Assembly: GCF_001625655.1 (NCBI RefSeq)
Contig: NZ_AUYB01000132.1
Span: 1-64,000, forward strand
DNA length: 64,000 nt
Origin: Pseudoalteromonas luteoviolacea DSM 6061
Lineage (GTDB): Bacteria > Pseudomonadota > Gammaproteobacteria > Enterobacterales > Alteromonadaceae
Direction of reading: 5' to 3'
The position numbers were made by a program, and so were the translations under genes. Position 1 is the stretch's first letter. Every line of letters begins with the position of its first letter. Positions 63,231 to 64,000 of the stretch are shown one piece after another. The notes under the pieces are model-generated. The model was given only the letters and a program-made list of their open reading frames with translations. It did no database searches and was not told the origin of the DNA.

Positions 63231-63406
63231 GCGTAAAACTTAGTAAAGTCGTCATTCTTATGCCTATGAGCTCAAAAAGAAGAAAAGTATGAACAGGAAA
63301 ATTAGAATTATGTAAATTCTTTTAGGTGTTTTTATTGTTTTTATTGTTTTTTTAGTGTGTTATAAAAGTTAAAAAGATGTTTTATACACTACGGAGAATA
63401 AAGATA

Positions 63407-64000
63407 ATGAAAAAGGGGATTACGCTAATAGCATCTTCAGTTAGTTTTGCATTGCTTGGGGGAGCAAATTTAGCAAATGCGAATGAATCTGAGGTTGAAC
63501 GTATTGAAGTTACTGGATCACATATCAAGCGTTCAGATTTAGAGGGGCCATCACCTGTACAAACCATTTCTGCAGGTGACTTAGCAGCGACAGGGTCTAC
63601 AGATCTGATTGGCGCGTTACAAAAACTACCAGTTGCTGGTGCAGGAACATTTAGTACACAAGGTAACTCTAGTGACGATACTGCAAATGGCGGCTCGAGT
63701 GTTGCGCTTCGAGGTTTAGGTGCATCATCAACACTCGTGCTGATTAATGGTCGCCGTGTTGCTGTTAGTCCATTCGCTAAAGATATCGAAACGTCATTTG
63801 TTGACCTAAATACCATTCCGGTTTCTTCAGTAAAAAGAATCGACGTTTTAAAAGATGGAGCGTCAGCGACTTATGGTTCCGATGCTGTTGCGGGGGTTAT
63901 CAATATTATCCTTCGCGATGATATTGATGGATTTGAAGTTGCAGGCAAAATTTCCGACACGGCAGACGGTGGTGCTGAAGAAGAAAACTTCACTTTACTT
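63407..64000 (+). CDS. TonB-dependent receptor, N-terminal part (runs off the window)
   Basis: The first 198 codons are present. Signal peptide (SVSFALLGGANLANA), TonB box and plug start VERIEVTGSHIKRSDLEGPSPVQ, then plug-domain blocks SVALRGLGASSTLVLINGRRV, DLNTIPVSSVKRIDVLKDGASATYGSDAVAGVINII. This is the type of outer-membrane receptor that Alteromonadales use for carbohydrates, peptides or iron compounds; the substrate is not visible. GGAG about ten bases before the ATG supports the start. The barrel lies beyond the window. Confidence 0.92.
   Translation, partial: MKKGITLIASSVSFALLGGANLANANESEVERIEVTGSHIKRSDLEGPSPVQTISAGDLAATGSTDLIGALQKLPVAGAGTFSTQGNSSDDTANGGSSVALRGLGASSTLVLINGRRVAVSPFAKDIETSFVDLNTIPVSSVKRIDVLKDGASATYGSDAVAGVINIILRDDIDGFEVAGKISDTADGGAEEENFTLL

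Overview
The window is a dense, moderately AT-rich stretch of bacterial chromosome. It looks like a marine gammaproteobacterium of the Alteromonadales, most plausibly Pseudoalteromonas or a close relative. The basis is gene content and order: tmk-holB-pilZ-tatD, metG facing mrp, yfbV facing ackA-pta, an Entner-Doudoroff block under LacI-type control, many GGDEF/EAL proteins, a GlyGly-CTERM protein, a DUF3718-like protein and a TonB-dependent receptor. This placement is inference; no rRNA or tRNA gene was seen.

Layout. 1-5.3 kb: accessory and singleton genes (two related small secreted proteins around a Nudix hydrolase, a diguanylate cyclase, a GGCT-like protein, a PdxH-like oxidase, an orphan OpuAC-like binding protein). 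5.3-12.4 kb: glucose catabolism, with a LacI-family regulator divergent from glk-lacI, then edd-eda-gap. Three copies of the palindrome TGACACCGGTGTCA lie at the two promoters, and both leaders carry terminator-like hairpins before the first gene. 12.7-20.6 kb: adk, an EAL protein, and tmk-holB-pilZ-tatD-PhoD-like. 20.7-34.5 kb: a large sensor kinase, metG/mrp, another EAL protein, a hybrid kinase, a HEWWH protein, a DTW protein and an HPt protein. 34.7-43.1 kb: alaA, an overlapping five-gene set (ACT, IIA-Glc-like, YffB, DapE, M15 peptidase), ackA-pta and yfbV.

43.1-60.2 kb is the most unusual part. A seven-gene same-strand operon (44003-56162), closed by a strong terminator, encodes almost only exported proteins: a coiled-coil protein, a 569-residue unknown, two proteins with Lcl/DUF1566-type C-termini, an RTX-repeat protein, an M4-type metalloprotease that lacks a propeptide, and an exported protein ending in a Hint (autoprocessing) domain. 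A divergent PKD/GlyGly-CTERM protein lies on one side, and a second, propeptide-bearing M4 protease that appears cut off inside its last repeat lies on the other. I know of no named system with this composition. I infer an extracellular or cell-surface assembly matured by proteolysis and Hint self-cleavage.

60.2-64 kb: xthA, a CbiM-like permease and rlmA on the minus strand, a DUF3718-like secreted protein, and the start of a TonB-dependent receptor that runs off the window.
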